NCBI GenBank assembly: GCA_958450365.1
Contig: CAUEEP010000733.1
Span: forward strand, 1,178,001 to 1,242,000
Reading direction: 5' to 3'
Length of the DNA stretch: 64,000 nt
Origin: Mesorhabditis belari
Lineage: Eukaryota > Nematoda > Chromadorea > Rhabditida > Rhabditidae
Both the position numbers and the translations under genes were made by a program. This document shows positions 32,628 to 45,204 of the stretch, one piece after another (the first letter of the stretch is position 1; each line of letters starts with the position of its first letter). A model generated the notes under the pieces. That model ran no database searches, was not told where the DNA came from, and saw only the letters and a list, made by a program, of their open reading frames with translations.

Positions 32628-35600
32628 AATGTGTAAAAAGTTTTTGTTTTTAGACAAAATTTATTCAGAGAAAAAAAAGCACGAATTTAGTTTAGGATAT
32701 CAATTTTACGTTTTCAACTTCAAAGCTCGATCAAGTTTGAGATAAAATTGAGCACTTTTCACAACAAGAATGGCCACCATCAAGGTGGTGAAAGCGAAAA
32801 TGGCACCCGGAAAGGTCAAAGCAAAGAAGTATGAATAGAAACTTCCATTTACATTTGAGTTATCTGGGAGTTGAAAGTACTGAAGGCAAAAACAGGCAAT
32901 GGAGACAAAATTTGTGAATATGTACAAAAAGGAAAAGAAGAAAACTAGACGAAGATAGAAAAGATCATTGATAAAGTGACTTGCTTTGCGAGAATTGAAT
33001 CTTTCTCTACCAGTATTTGTCAATAAGTAGCCAACAATGGGTTTTTGATAAAACGCATTCAATGAAGGACGAGCTGCGAATAGCATGAGGATCAGGAGAA
33101 TCATGGTGAAGGATTGATAGGTGATTAGACGATTGACTAAATCAGATGGTGTCGAAATCTTTGTTTCATAATGACCATCTACATCGATCAAGTAGAAAAC
33201 CCCATCGGGTGTGAAGAATAGTGAAGCAAGCAATGGAAATGCGGCAGCTGACCATATCAAAAACGGTAGGACCAGAAAAAGACAAAGCTTTGGGAAGACA
33301 AAATCGCGATTTGTTGAATCGAAACCGTTAAAGAAGTACTGTAGAATTAGCCGTTCTCTTTTTCTAAAGCTCACGGGTTTTAGCTTAAACTCAAAACCGA
33401 ACGTGGTTTTTTGAGAGAATGTTATCATTCTCTGTGACTTGGAATAATAGTTGCAAGCAAAGAACTTTTCATCAATCCTCATTTTCGTTTCAGTTTCCTC
33501 AATAATATCTGGATGATTATTGCTTCTTGATTGCACAGGAATGTGATCTCTCGGATTGATCAAAGCATTTGGTTCAGCCAAACCATCTACCTCACCCACT
33601 GGTGCTTCATCCCCTGTGATTTCTGATCTTTGTGGAATGTTGTCGAAAGTTGAACTGACTGAAGTGCAACCTCTAGGGCCATTCAAAAATTGGACCCTTT
33701 GTGCTCCTTCAAATGAACCATCGATTTTACTCGCTTTTGTGATGAATTCTTTTAGGAGTACTTGAAGTTCTTGAAGTTCAGTTCGACGTGATTGATCGAT
33801 CTCGGATCTTTGTGGATTGTGATTGACAGTTGAAGTGCAAGATTCAGGGCCATTCAGAACTTCAGTCTGTTTTCCAGGTACTGCATAGTCTTCTATTTCA
33901 TTCACTGTCATCACGGAAGCTCCCTGAATTGTTTCGTAATCAATCTGCCGCGAGTGTCCATTTCCTTGTGTGGGTACATAGAGTGCCAAATTTTGCCTTG
34001 TTTGGTCAAATGTGTCCATTCTTTGGTGCCTAATACTATTCAAAGGTTGTAACTTGTGGCTAGGGTGAGATAAGCCATCTATTTCGTTCATTGTCATCAC
34101 GGAAATGCGCTGCTCATGATCAGAAACCTCGTTCTCTCTTTTGACAAAACCATTTTCCGCAACTTCAGAATCAATTATTCCTTGAGGATGATCCGTTTGC
34201 GTATTTCGTTCAACCATTTTCTGTTTAGGAGTTGTCGAGGTGGCTCTGTTTACAGTTTCAATTGTGTTTTGCGTTGCACCGTCAACTAAGACAACTTCGT
34301 TTGTTTGATTAGCTACATCTGTCTGCTGTTGGATGAATGTTTCCGATTGACAAGCTGCATCTTCAGTTATCAACAATGTTTGGGTATTTTTAGAAGGACC
34401 TTGTTTCAAGCTTTGTAATGAATCAAATAGAACAACTTTCTCTGTTTGAACACTCACATCATCGGTCACCAAAATAGTTTGAGTAGCTTCATCGATTGCA
34501 ACAATTTCTACCGTGAAAGTACTTTGATCAATGGTTTGTGATGGACGATCAATTATGATGACATCCTCTGTTTGATTCGTCACATCTTTAGTGCTCAAAA
34601 AAGTTTGAATAGCTAGACTGATTGTTTTATTTTCGACCGCAACTGTAACGGGAGCTTGTTCAAAAACTTGTGACGAACGATCAATATGTATAACTTTTTC
34701 CGTTTGATTTCCTACATCCACCTGGTTGTTAACATTTTCTTCAACTTGACAAGCCACGTCTTCAGTTATTAAAAGTGTTTGCGTAGCTAAGCTGATTGCT
34801 TCATTTTCTATCATTGAAAAGTCTTGATCAAAGGTTTGTGTTTCTTCATTGAAACTGCTCAAATCAATGCCATTTTTGAATCTGCTTGCCTTCAAAACAT
34901 TCATTTGATCAGCATTGCTAGCATTGCTAAATGGCAAATGATCAATGAATTGGGTTGGTGGGTAAAATTTTGGATACACTTGTTTGGACTCAGTTCTTGA
35001 GCATTTATCTACCATTTGAGATACTTCAGCATTTTCATTTCTGCTCTGATGCTCCGATGACGAGACTTGATCAAGATTTATTGGTGTCTGATTGCCGATT
35101 TGAGGATTTTCATTTCCCTGATGCAAAGAATTATGTAAAATCGTTGGCCAAGTGTAGCAATTGTCTCGATATTCTTTCAGTCTTTTGAATGGGAGAATTT
35201 TTTCCGCAATTTTTTCGCTATCAACTACAGCTTTAGTACAACTACTACTTTCATCTAAAGTCGTAAAGATGTCTGAATTGAATGAAATACGAGGTTCTAT
35301 TGTTTGATCATCTTCATTTTTCATTACATCATCAGTTAGTGGAAGCGGTAAAGAATGGTTCAAAGATTCATCGACTGAAGACACAGTTTTGGTTGAATGA
35401 CTTGTTTTTTGACCACTTTCCCCACTATCATGGCTGGAAAACGTACAATGAGGTTCGTTCATGGCCGTAACAACATGGAAATCAATAGGAAGGTCTACTA
35501 TTTGCTCATTTCCCCCTTTCTCTTCATCTTTAGCTAGTGGGGATGGCAGAGAATGACTCAGAAATTCATCATTCGAAGTCACGATTTGATTTGGCTTTGA

Positions 35601-37809
35601 TTCACGATCAGCTGATAGTTTCAAATGAGCATCCGATATTGAAAACAACTCTTCAAGTGAATCTGCCACATAACCATCTTTTTTGAAGGCTTCGATTAGA
35701 AGCTGTTGTTCATCTTCTGATAGTGGTTGATCATTTTCTTCCCTTCGATCATCTTCCTCTTGTCTGTTTTCATCAATTGCCGAGAGTGGCAGAGAATAAT
35801 TCGCTTTCTCTTTGAATGAATTGATTAATTGAATTGATTCATCCAGGCTGCTCGAGATTAATTCAAGAAGGAAATCTACCCCGCTTTCCTCCTTTTCAGC
35901 AGTTTCTATAAAAGGTTTTTGATGAAGTTTCGACAATGAATGATTAATTTCTACTCTTGCTGAAAAGGCATCCTCATGCCGAGTCAATGGGGCAAGATTT
36001 TGGGTCATTCGATTGGGTATAGCATCCTGGTTTGACAGCAATTCTTCACATGAATCTGCCTCACTTCTCAAAGTTTCGTAAGACCTTTTCTCATCTGAAA
36101 ATTCCTTAGTCTCTTCTTCATTTTCTTCTAGTAGTGTAAAATTATTTTGTTCTCTTCTCCGAAGAGATGAGGCAAGACTATCAGTTAATGGACTCAAAGA
36201 GACTGCTTCCGTTACGATTGAGTGATCATCATAGTCTTCATAATTAGCAGTCTCTAGTCGTTGAATTATTTCCCTTTTTAACGCGAATTCCTCAATTTTC
36301 TTAGTTGACTTCAGCTTTAAGGCCTTATATTCATTTGATGGCAAGAAGTCTCCTGAAGTTGCTTGAGGTTTTTCAAAATGTTTGACAAAGATTAACGGTG
36401 TCTTGGCAGCAGATTGGGCAAGGCTTTCAATTCTATGGCTTTCTGGCTTCAAGTTGCGTGAGAAGCAGTCTCTAATTTCTTGAAAGTCATCGTCAGGAGA
36501 AAGTAGTGGTTTGTCTTCAAGTGGTGGTCTTTCTTCGTAGGTGAATTTTGCCGATGAGATTTCCTCAATGTGATGTTTTGTAAAATCAGAAGGCGTATGA
36601 AATTCTGCAACATTCCCAAGAGCATCCATAATATCTTTATCATTTTTTCTTCAAATTTGAAGTCTTTAATCAGTGGTGATGTGGTTTCAATTTCACTTTT
36701 TGTATGGCTTTCGACATTAGAACTTTGTAGGCTCATATTTTGTGACAACCATTCCCTAATGTCTTGAAAGTCATTGTCCGAAGATATTGGTAACCTCATT
36801 TCAATTAATGGTCCCGCTTTATGTGACGGTCCTTCTTCAATTGATTGATTTGTGAAATCAGTCTGCCTCTCATTCATTTCAACCGCAACATCTACATCAA
36901 CATCTAATTCATAAAGAGCATTATCATTCATCAATTTCAATTCGTCTTTTTCTTCCAAAATGACAGCTTCATGTTTAGTTGACTTTTTCTGTTCAAGAAC
37001 TTGACTAATAGAGGACATCGTCTGACTGTGAGCTCTTGAACCAGATGCAGAGCTTGATTGGGTCATTTGAATGTTGATTGAGGAAATGGACCAGGAAAAT
37101 GACTTCTCTCTTGGTAGTCTTATAATATCCAGAGGAAGGTAAAACCGTGAGCTTGCTGATTGTTCATCATTCGAAACTTTCACTGGTTGAAAGGCTCTTG
37201 CTTTGAAGTCGTCCACATTTTCCTAAAGGCTTAAAATTAGTCTGTTTGGATCGGATTACCGTTATAAAGAGAACCCCGACCTAAAAAAAGTTCTTTATAC
37301 CAAAGATTTTTGAAATCAGGTCACAGAAAAAGCCTCTGATGGCTGGAACCAGATCTGGCACTCACCTCTATGAAGTTCTTTATCTGTTCAAGCGCATCAT
37401 GTGCGCTGATCCTTTCCTTCCATTCCTTATTTGTGCAACTAAAAACTCAAAATTTTCTTTAAAACTGTCAACTTCTTTTACCTCATTAATATATGACAGA
37501 GTGGATGATTTGATTGTTCGGGCCAATCTTGTACCTGTAGATATTCAGGCACGAGGCGGCCACTTATCACAAAATCCCTCCAATCAGCATCACATTTAAA
37601 TGAGAAACAGCGTCTAAATTTCAAGTGCATTCTGATTTTTTAGGATCTTTTATGGGATTCCCTGATTTTTTTTAAGTGATCGACTTACTCTCTTGTCAAC
37701 ATCTCCCAGAGTACAATTCCAAACGACCACACATCGCCTTTCCGGGATCTCTCAAAGTGATAAGCTGCCAAATGAAAGAAATGGTCTTTACAAAAGATAT
37801 AAATATATA

Positions 37810-39066
37810 TTAGGTACTTGCAAAAGAAACTGCGGATTACTTCCAAGAATGAAATTTTTTTTTATTTGAAAGTGCGATGGCCCGGTTTAAATTGTATTCT
37901 ATTGTATTATTATCGCTTATTTATTTTAATTATTCTCACAACTATTGTTATCATTGAATATTTAATAATTTTAGATACAAGATGACGGATCAAAACTCGT
38001 GTTGCGGGAATGTCTTCTCTATGACTTCAAAATGAAGAGATCAGCATCGGAGTCGCACCGGAATTTTTGTGAAGCATTCGGAAAAGACATCTTGAGTGAA
38101 AAGACTTGCCAGGAATGGTTTCGACGTTTTCGTGAGGGGAATGAGAGCTTAGAAGATGAGCCTCGTGAATACCGTCCCGTTTTCCTCGATAATGCGGAGC
38201 TGCTGGAGAATGTCGAGTCGGATCCAACTCAAACTTTGCCCGAATGAGCCGAATACTTTAGATGCGATCCAGCCACAATTTCTCGACATCTTGCTGTCGA
38301 GAAACGTTGCTCATTGGAAAAAGGAATCATTGTGGCAATGGGTCCCACAGGAATTGCCCCCTGAAAACAAAGCCAATGGAGTTTTATTGTCTCGGAATAT
38401 TGTATTGAAAAAGGCTACGGGCAGTGCTTTTTTTGGAAGCATTTTGACAATGGACGAAAAGTGGATCTATTTCAATAATACAACACGCAAAAGACAATGG
38501 TTGAGCAAAGGAGAAAGGTCGTTTCCGACACCACATCTAGATCTTCACGGAAAGAAAGTTATGCTGTCAGTCTTTTGGAATATGAAAGGAATCGTCTATT
38601 TTGAATTACGAAAATCTTCAAAACCTATAACTTCTCAAAACTACGCCCAACAGCTGAAGAAAGTTGATGAAATTCTACGAGAAAAATGTGTTAATCCAAG
38701 GACAATCCATTTGCTTGCTGACAATGCCCGGGCACATCAAAATTGGCTCAAAACACTGCAGACGAATTAGGCTAGAAACTTGTGGGCCACCCACCATATT
38801 TGCCTGTTATTGCTCTGCAGGTTGCCACTTGTTCCGATCTATGCAGTTTAACAATCATCAAGAAGTCGAAGCTTGGGTGCAAGACTACTTTGCTTCGCAG
38901 CAACCCGAATTTTTCGAATCAGGCATACGAAGTCTACTCAAAAAAATGGAAAGGCATAGTTGATAATAATGGCAAATATTTTTGAGAATAAAGTTTGTTC
39001 TTATTGATTTTTGGGTTGTTCGAATGTTGTCCAAGGACAATCCATAGTTTCTTTTGCAAGTATCTA
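37810..39066 (+). mobile_element. Mariner transposon 1, decayed
   Basis: Starts TTAGGTACTTGCAAAAGAAA after a TA and ends with the inverse CTTTTGCAAG. Transposase parts: N-terminal HTH (LLYDFKMKRSASESHRNFCE, CQEWFRRFREGNESLED), then after a frameshift ILTMDEKWIYFNN (first catalytic Asp), LLADNARAHQNW (second Asp) and QQPEFFESGIRSLL. The third Asp region (normally SPDLAPTDYHLF) reads YLPVIALQV, so it is lost. The element sits in the intron between kinase exons 40434 and 37764. A shorter copy is in the right arm. Confidence 0.85.
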
Positions 39067-40337
39067 TTAGGTAGGGAAAAAAAAATGTCGTGTTTGTGGG
39101 TCTCACTTTCCGGCGTTGCCTACGCGGCTGCATATCCTTATTGACCTTGGGTCTTTTTATGTATTATGAATATTCTTTCTTAATTTTCTTTTCTGTTTAA
39201 CACTTTTGCTTGGACCTTCCTTAATGGTTTTTTTTCAGGTTGTTTTACAACGATGGAAAATCGAGACTTTCGCCTTCTCTTCTTGTATGAGTTCAAGCTT
39301 GGCCACAATGCGTCAGAAGCTACCCAAAACATCATTCAAGCTTTTGGGGAAGGCGAAGTTCGAGTAGTTCAGCGCTGGTTCAAACGATTCCGGGAAGGCG
39401 ACAAGGATCTGAATGACAAGGAAGGCCCCGGACGTCATGTTAGTCTCGACAACGACGAATTAAAGGAGCTGGTAGAAGCGGATCCCAGAACAGCAAAGGC
39501 AAAATTAGTAACGCACTTTGGAGTCACTCCACACACAATTGGAAACCATCTCAAGGAAATCGGAAAAGTAAAAAGTTGAAAAATTGGGTTCCTGATCAGT
39601 TGAACGAATATCAAAAATTGCACCGTTACCTCACATCGTATTCATTGTTGATTCGTAATCAAAACGAGCCATTTCTGGAACGAATTGTAACTTTGTGATG
39701 TGATGGAAAATGGGTTCTCTACGATAACCGAAAACGCAAAGCCGAATGGCTATACAAAGGACAACCACCGAACCGCGACCTACACCCAAAGAAGTTTCTT
39801 CTCAGTGTTTGGTGATTGCAGAAAGGTCTGATCCATTAGTCACTTCTACTAAACGGAAAAGCGATGAATTCTGAACAGTATATTCACCAAATAAACGAAA
39901 TGTATGAAAAACTTTGAAGGATCGATCCAGCTCTAGTGAATCGGAAGGGTCCCATCCTATTGCAAGACAACGCTCGCCCGCATTGTTCACTGAAGACTCT
40001 TCAAAAATTGAACGAGTTGCACATTGAAGTCCTCCCTCATGCTCCATATTCTCCTGATTTGTCGCCTACGGATTTCCACTTTTTCAAGTTCCTCGATCAC
40101 TTCTTATCGGAGAAATGCTTTACTACTCAAGGGGAGGTGGAAAATGGCATCAAGGAGTTTATCGATTCAAGGGAACCCGCGTTCTACACTTTTGGAATTG
40201 AAAAGTTACCCAAACGTTGGCAAGCATTTATATATTCTCCTGGTTTTTACGTTGATTAAATTGTTTTTAAAATAAAAATTTTATGAACGTTTAAACTGTA
40301 GTGAAAAAATACGACATTAATTTTTTTCCGTACCTAA
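39067..40337 (+). mobile_element. Mariner transposon 2, decayed, left arm only
   Basis: TIRs start TTAGGTAGGGAAAAAAAAAT and end with the inverse (TTTTTTTCCGTACCTAA). The ORF at 39253-39579 encodes the HTH part (LLFLYEFKLGHNASEATQNI, VQRWFKRFREGDKDLND). After a frameshift come GKWVLYDN, LLQDNARPHCSLKTL and HAPYSPDLSPTDFHFF (second and third catalytic Asp), interrupted by at least three stop codons. It belongs to a different mariner lineage from element 1, directly adjoins its right end, and is absent from the right arm. Confidence 0.85.
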
Positions 40338-42173
40338 TAATATATATTTTTATCTTTTTTAAAGACCATTTCTTTGCCGCCTTTTTGAAGCTGAACTTTT
40401 TGAACATCGTATGAGCTTTTTATTTGATTGGACCAACCACAACAGGAACCGAATATAACTCCGGTGGTTGATAGACGGGCGTACCACACATCTTTCTGCA
40501 TTCAAACGTGTCGTTGTCGAGCTCGGCCAAATCGAAATCCCCGATCTTGATTTTATAATCGGGCATCATGAATAAACTAAATGAAAAAAGAAAGTTAAGA
40601 CTTTATTTACATATTTGAAAAGTTTTGACATGCTCCCACTTTCCCGGTTTGATGTCACTGTGTCGTATCTTCTTGGAATGCATGAAAGAAAGTCCATCCA
40701 GGATATTTTCACACCACACAAAAATGGTGTGATCCGTGTAAAGGTAGCCTTCACCATTGAAAAGAACTAAATTTGCGAAAATTGCTTATAAATCTTAAAA
40801 TCTTGGCAATATGATGAAATCCTGATTGTTCAGCAAAAACTTTGCCCCACAATAAATCCAAGTATTTGGGAAATTCAGGTTTTGATTTCAGAAAAAACTA
40901 ACTCAAATTTCCATCCTCATGCAAGAAATTACAAAAGGATAAGGTGCCATGGGCAAACAATGAGTTAAAAAGGGGTCAACGCTGGCTTTTTGACCTGATT
41001 AGAACTTTTGGTCTGGTTAATTTCCTTGGTAACAAGCCAAAGTTGCTTCCCCCTTTAGATTAGGATTTTAGAAGTCTGTTGAATTTTAGAATTGAGAATA
41101 AGACTGGGAATTTGTCGGAATACAAAGAGCAACAGGGCAGAGTCAATTTATGATAAAACAAACCATCTTTTAGCGTTCCATTCAAGAAGTACTCCAATTC
41201 GAGAACAAAATACTCGATTCGATCAATGAAGAGCGATTGAAAAGAATTCTTTAGCTCCATGATATTGGCATGCCTTTCCAAAGCCTTGAGGGCTTCGAGC
41301 TCTATCTCGAAGAAATCTTTGTTTATGTTCAAGTCCTCTCCATGACGATATTTGGCGAAAAATTTGAATATGCTTTCCGGTCTGAAATTTTTTCATGAAA
41401 AGGCAAGTCTTTTGGGTGACTCACTGGTCCACGTGCTTCCTGATGGAACGATCGGCTTGACTAAAAGAATTTCGATTCAATTGCACGAAGCCACCTTCGG
41501 AAAGGCCACACATTTTATGCAATATTTACAACTAAATTAACTTGTGTGGGAAACTTTGTTTTGATTGAATTTAGTAGCGAGAAAGAAGGAATCCCCTCAG
41601 CTCTATAAATCATAAAAAGGAATTCATTTATGCCACAAAATGAACCAGAACCTCTCTTTTTTTTAAATAATAAAAAAGAAAAGACAAAAAGAAATGAAAT
41701 AAGAAACTCGAAATTTCTGATTTCGATTTCTTCTTTTCTTTTGAGTCAAATCGCTGCCTATCAATGAAAATCTTTGAAGTTTAGGAGAAACTAAGCCAAG
41801 ATCTACCAGAGGAAAAAGGGCTAATCTCTTTGACTCTTTGAGACTCTTTGAAGAGAGATGGAACCTTTTGGTTTTCTCTCGGATTGCGGCAAAAAAGAGA
41901 ACAATTCAAAATCTTTGTTTCCTTAACTTAACTTTTTCCTCAAAACACTTTACTTTTACTTAATAGCGTTGATTCAGCCATGCAGCAGTTATAATCTGAC
42001 ATCTGATATCTGATTAAATTTGATTTTTTATGGGTAAAACTCAATGAGTTGTTGTCTAACAAAATTTATAAAAAACAACAAACTTTACTGAGAGCCAATT
42101 CCATTTTTTCCATTTCATTTACTTGCCGTTCTACAATTTAAAAGAACAAATTATTTAAATCTTTTTTGAACAG

Positions 42174-42288
42174 CTTTTCGACTGAAGTTTTTTGGAATCG
42201 AGAAAATCCTCCGCGCTTCGTTGATGCCTGAGAATCGGCTTGGCGGTGGCGGTTTCGGAGTTGTTTACAAGCTGATAGATTATGAGTC
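42174..42288 (+). pseudogene. Right copy: kinase glycine-loop exon
   Basis: Between a TTTGAACAG acceptor and a GTGAGT donor, the exon reads LKFFGIEKILRASLMPENRL followed by GGGGFGVVYKLIDYES, a textbook ATP-binding glycine loop. It is on the plus strand, so it belongs to the right-arm kinase whose next exons are at about 48.0 kb. The 5.7-kb gap between them is filled by the mosaic insertion at 43280-46985. No equivalent exon is seen for the left arm. Confidence 0.65.
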
Positions 42289-42372
42289 GTGAGTTGTCTA
42301 TTAACTAAATTTCAAATTAAACAAGATTTTGAGTAATTTACTTACAATTAGATAAATTGTATGAAATTGTAT

Positions 42373-42452
42373 GAAAAAAATGAAATACTAAAAAACTTTT
42401 GCGACTACGCGACTGTACGAGGGGGGTGGGGTACTATTACAGTATTTACGGT
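42373..42452. mobile_element. Right-end fragment of the TACCGTAAATACTG MITE
   Basis: About 80 bp identical or nearly so to the right end of the element at 25259-25527: TTGCGACTACGCGACTGTAC ... GGGGTACTATTACAGTATTT, ACGGTA. The left part is missing. Confidence 0.75.
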
Positions 42453-43788
42453 AGGTGATTAAAAAATTTAAAACGTTAGCATAAACTAGAAAAACAGTTC
42501 GTAAAACAAACTCTAGAGAATTGAAAAGTTTGTTAGAATATTTTGCCACAATTGTCCGTTAAATATCATGCTTTAATCCCACCTTTGTTACATGAGCTTT
42601 CAAAAAAACATTCATATTTATCGAAAATTCATTTGAATGCCAGGTAACCAAAAAGATTTCTTCAGATTTCATGTAAAAACTTGCTAAGACGCTGGTGAAA
42701 TTAGCAAAAACACTTCCAAAAGAGATATTATTCGAGGATTCGAGGATTCGAAAAACCTAGAAATCATCATTAAAACTCAAAAATTGATTTGGATATTGCA
42801 TCTAAAGCCTTCTTGAGACTTCTTTGGTTGGAAATCGTCTTTAAAGATCAAAGTGAGCTTCCCCCTTCAAACAGATATCACTTCAACGATAAAGTTTACT
42901 TCGAAAGAATCTAGATAATTAGAAAACTTACATTTAAAACTTCAAGAAATTTTGCGACAGTTCAATCGCAGGTTCAATGTGATGATTCATTTGAAATGGT
43001 AAAGGATTCCCGTATCCGAGCGATGTGATAACTGTTTTTCCATGACAAATTTTTTGACTTTTTTCGTATTCTATGTTTTTAAGGACTAAACTTCGTGGAA
43101 TTCTTTATATTTTCTTATTAAACGTGCCTCTCTCCAATGTTGCCATCATCACGCCAATCGATGGTGAATAACCAGCTAGGATAAAGATACTGTAGAGATT
43201 TGAATCCAAATACTGCTCAACACATGGATTTTCATCACTGAAATTTAGAGATTATTGACTGGCAATGATTTGATTTATTGGTGATGTCAATTACACGATT
43301 CATTTCCGGTATGCTGGAGAGTTTATCATCCAAACTCGCATATTTGCAGTACTCTTAATTCGAGCCGATTCCAACTATTTATCTTATCGTCGATTCAGCC
43401 AGATTCACTGTGTTTTGTTGAACGTTTTGTATATTTATTGGACACAACTAAAATCAATTAGTGACTCTAATAGACAGTCAAACAGGTTTTCAACATTACA
43501 TAATACCAGATTCATTTGCAAACGATTTTATAAGGAAACGAGGGGAACCTGGAAAAAACCCTATACAAATGGTAAGAAATTGATGGTCAAAATAATATTA
43601 AATAATACGGGGAAAAACGCAAAGAAAATTAAGATAATTGGATCGCGAAACGTAAATGATGAGATCTCCAAAGTAGTCACTTTTGTGCCTCTTTTTATTA
43701 ACAATTAGAAAGAAGCAACCGTTTTCTTCATAAGCCTTTATAAAATAATAAATATTACGTTGATTAGACGAGAAAAACGCAAAGAAAA

Positions 43789-44850
43789 TTAAGATAATTG
43801 ATCATTGGATTGCCAAATGTAAATCCGGAGAAATTTTTGATAGTAACCAAAATCATCAAAAGAACTTTTGCAAAACTTTTGTCTATCAATAATCAAAAAG
43901 CAGCAACCGTTTTCTTTATAAACATCATAACGACGAGAGAATTCATTCCATTCAGCTGCTTTCTCTTCCATTTCTCTAACCACAGTAGGTATCATCTTGC
44001 TTATGCAATTGCGCTGCACTTTGCTGTTGAGTGGGAAAAGTCTGGTGATGTGGTTGAAGGCGTATCGATATGTGTAATAGGAAGCAAAATGTAAAATGGC
44101 TTTTGAGTATTTTCCCGGGAATTCACTCCATCGAATCCAGTTCAACATTGCATCAAAAGCCTCCACGCGTGTCAGGAACTCCTTGAAGTGACACGATGGC
44201 AAAACGCGCAGAATCGCGTCGATATTTCGCAGAGAGCTGGTCGCAGAAAACGAAAGATTTTCAGTGTATCGCGAATGTTTCACGATAAGGCCAGCGATCA
44301 TTTCAGTCGGCCAAGTTTCTAACACTGAACTCGATACCAACAATTGTTTTTGCACTTGAAACTGATGTTTTTCCAATGAGATCACTTCAGTGAAGCTGTC
44401 ATGCAAAAACATCTTTGCGATGTACTTGACTCCTTGAAAAGAGTTCACGAGGTTTTGCCCTGTTTCTCGACTTTCAACCACCTCTACCGGCTTCCACCAT
44501 GGTTTCCCTTGACTGCATGCTCGAATAACGAATGATTTAACAAAGACGACTCTCTGCGTAAATCTTTGACAAAATACGTTTTCTAATTCGCATCGAAATG
44601 TGTCCTTTTCAAGCACGATGCCGATTCTGCCGGTTTGCTTTATTTCATGGTCGTCATCTTCAAATTCTTCAGGCATAATTTCAAGCAAGTCAATCGCTTT
44701 CCCCAGTGGTCCATTACGGAGAATCCAATGTCGGGTCGATCGATTCACTCGCAACAACTTTATGGAGCTTCCTCCATCTAATTTCTCAAAAGCTTTTCCG
44801 ACCAGTTCGCATGGCAGAGTAGACAGGAGAGACTGTTTAGAAAAAGGCAT
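43789..44850 (-). CDS. F-box protein, intact, 353 residues
   Basis: A single uninterrupted frame starts MPFSKQSLLSTLPCELVGKA, with an F-box at about residues 11-50 (LPCELVGKAFEKLDGGSSIK, LLRVNRSTRHWIL). The remaining 300 residues have no domain that I can name but are conserved with the broken copy at 28367-29292; the closing IYIWQSNDQLS is identical. F-box proteins link substrates to SKP1-CUL1 ubiquitin ligases; nematode families of this type are large and fast-evolving. The gene lies in the duplicated mosaic and is opposite in strand to the kinase exons around it. An extra partial duplication of its 3' end lies at 43560-43735. Confidence 0.75.
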   Translation of the reverse strand: MPFSKQSLLSTLPCELVGKAFEKLDGGSSIKLLRVNRSTRHWILRNGPLGKAIDLLEIMPEEFEDDDHEIKQTGRIGIVLEKDTFRCELENVFCQRFTQRVVFVKSFVIRACSQGKPWWKPVEVVESRETGQNLVNSFQGVKYIAKMFLHDSFTEVISLEKHQFQVQKQLLVSSSVLETWPTEMIAGLIVKHSRYTENLSFSATSSLRNIDAILRVLPSCHFKEFLTRVEAFDAMLNWIRWSEFPGKYSKAILHFASYYTYRYAFNHITRLFPLNSKVQRNCISKMIPTVVREMEEKAAEWNEFSRRYDVYKENGCCFLIIDRQKFCKSSFDDFGYYQKFLRIYIWQSNDQLS

Positions 44851-45063
44851 AACGGAGAAAGAGTTTTAATTTTTTTTTAACTCTATTTTTCACTCCATTC
44901 ACCCAATGGCAATTTGTTTCATAATGTTTTGCTTGATTTTGACTTTCCTCGACCTATCAAACCAAGGCAGATTAGGAAATTTGCATATAAACTCTGGGAA
45001 ATGCCGTCCCGCCGAGAAACCCAGATTTGGGTTTAAAAAATAAATCCAGTGAATTTTTCTTTA

Positions 45064-45204
45064 TTATATATGAATGATACAAAGAGCAACAATCAAAAAG
45101 ATGAGACCGGTAATGAACGTTGATAAAATGGCAATTAGGAGAATACTCAGAGAACCAATTCTCGATACTCGGGAAATCGTTGAAAAAGTCGACTCGTTGC
45201 TAAG
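45064..45204 (-). pseudogene. Isolated last exon of the small membrane protein
   Basis: Nearly identical to 29627-29768, encoding IGSLSILLIAILSTFITGLI and the end of the helix. The copy stops one base or so past the predicted exon boundary and the upstream exons are absent; it is followed directly by the fragment of the fukutin-like gene. Confidence 0.75.

Larger units (their letters stand above)
32706..41530 (-). pseudogene. Left copy: kinase + TQT-rich disordered region + C-terminal membrane domain
   Basis: Exons on the minus strand: one ending 41425; 41381-41164; 40766-40640; 40576-40434; 37764-37689; 37613-37482; 37438-37366; and 37222-32706. Kinase features: HANIMELKN (after the C helix), HSDIKPGN (catalytic loop, Asp and Asn kept, Arg replaced by Ser), KIGDFDLAEL (DFG as DFD), CGTPVYQPPELYS, KGDVWSFGIVLWEMLTRE and a complete C-lobe. 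Splicing runs without a stop from FIE into ENVDDFKARAFQPVK, the start of the long exon, so kinase and long region look like one gene. The long region is acidic, Ser/Thr/Gln-rich and repetitive with several TQT motifs; the last 280 residues have about four membrane segments. One base is missing near 36641-36646 relative to the right copy, which shifts the frame, and no glycine-loop exon is found in this orientation. Hence probably inactive, unless the missing base is a sequencing error. Confidence 0.65.
32420..41860. repeat. Left arm of the large inverted duplication
   Basis: From about 32420 to 41860 the sequence is repeated in reverse at about 47690-54250. Shared parts include the orphan exon at 32508, the long reading frame, the kinase exons, one mariner and the downstream flank. 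The left arm is longer because it keeps the kinase C-lobe exons (37366-37764) and carries a second mariner (39067-40337) that the right arm lacks. Confidence 0.9.

Noticed and set aside
36449..37216. Separate 255-codon gene
   Set aside because: It is the first part of the long kinase-linked exon, cut off by the one-base frameshift at 36641-36646; its last 60 codons are out-of-frame sequence.
37339..37599. 86-codon plus-strand frame
   Set aside because: Antisense to kinase C-lobe exons 37366-37438 and 37482-37613.
41352..41540. 62-codon plus-strand frame (and its mirror at 48002-48190)
   Set aside because: Antisense to the kinase exons; it is conserved between arms only because the DNA is duplicated.
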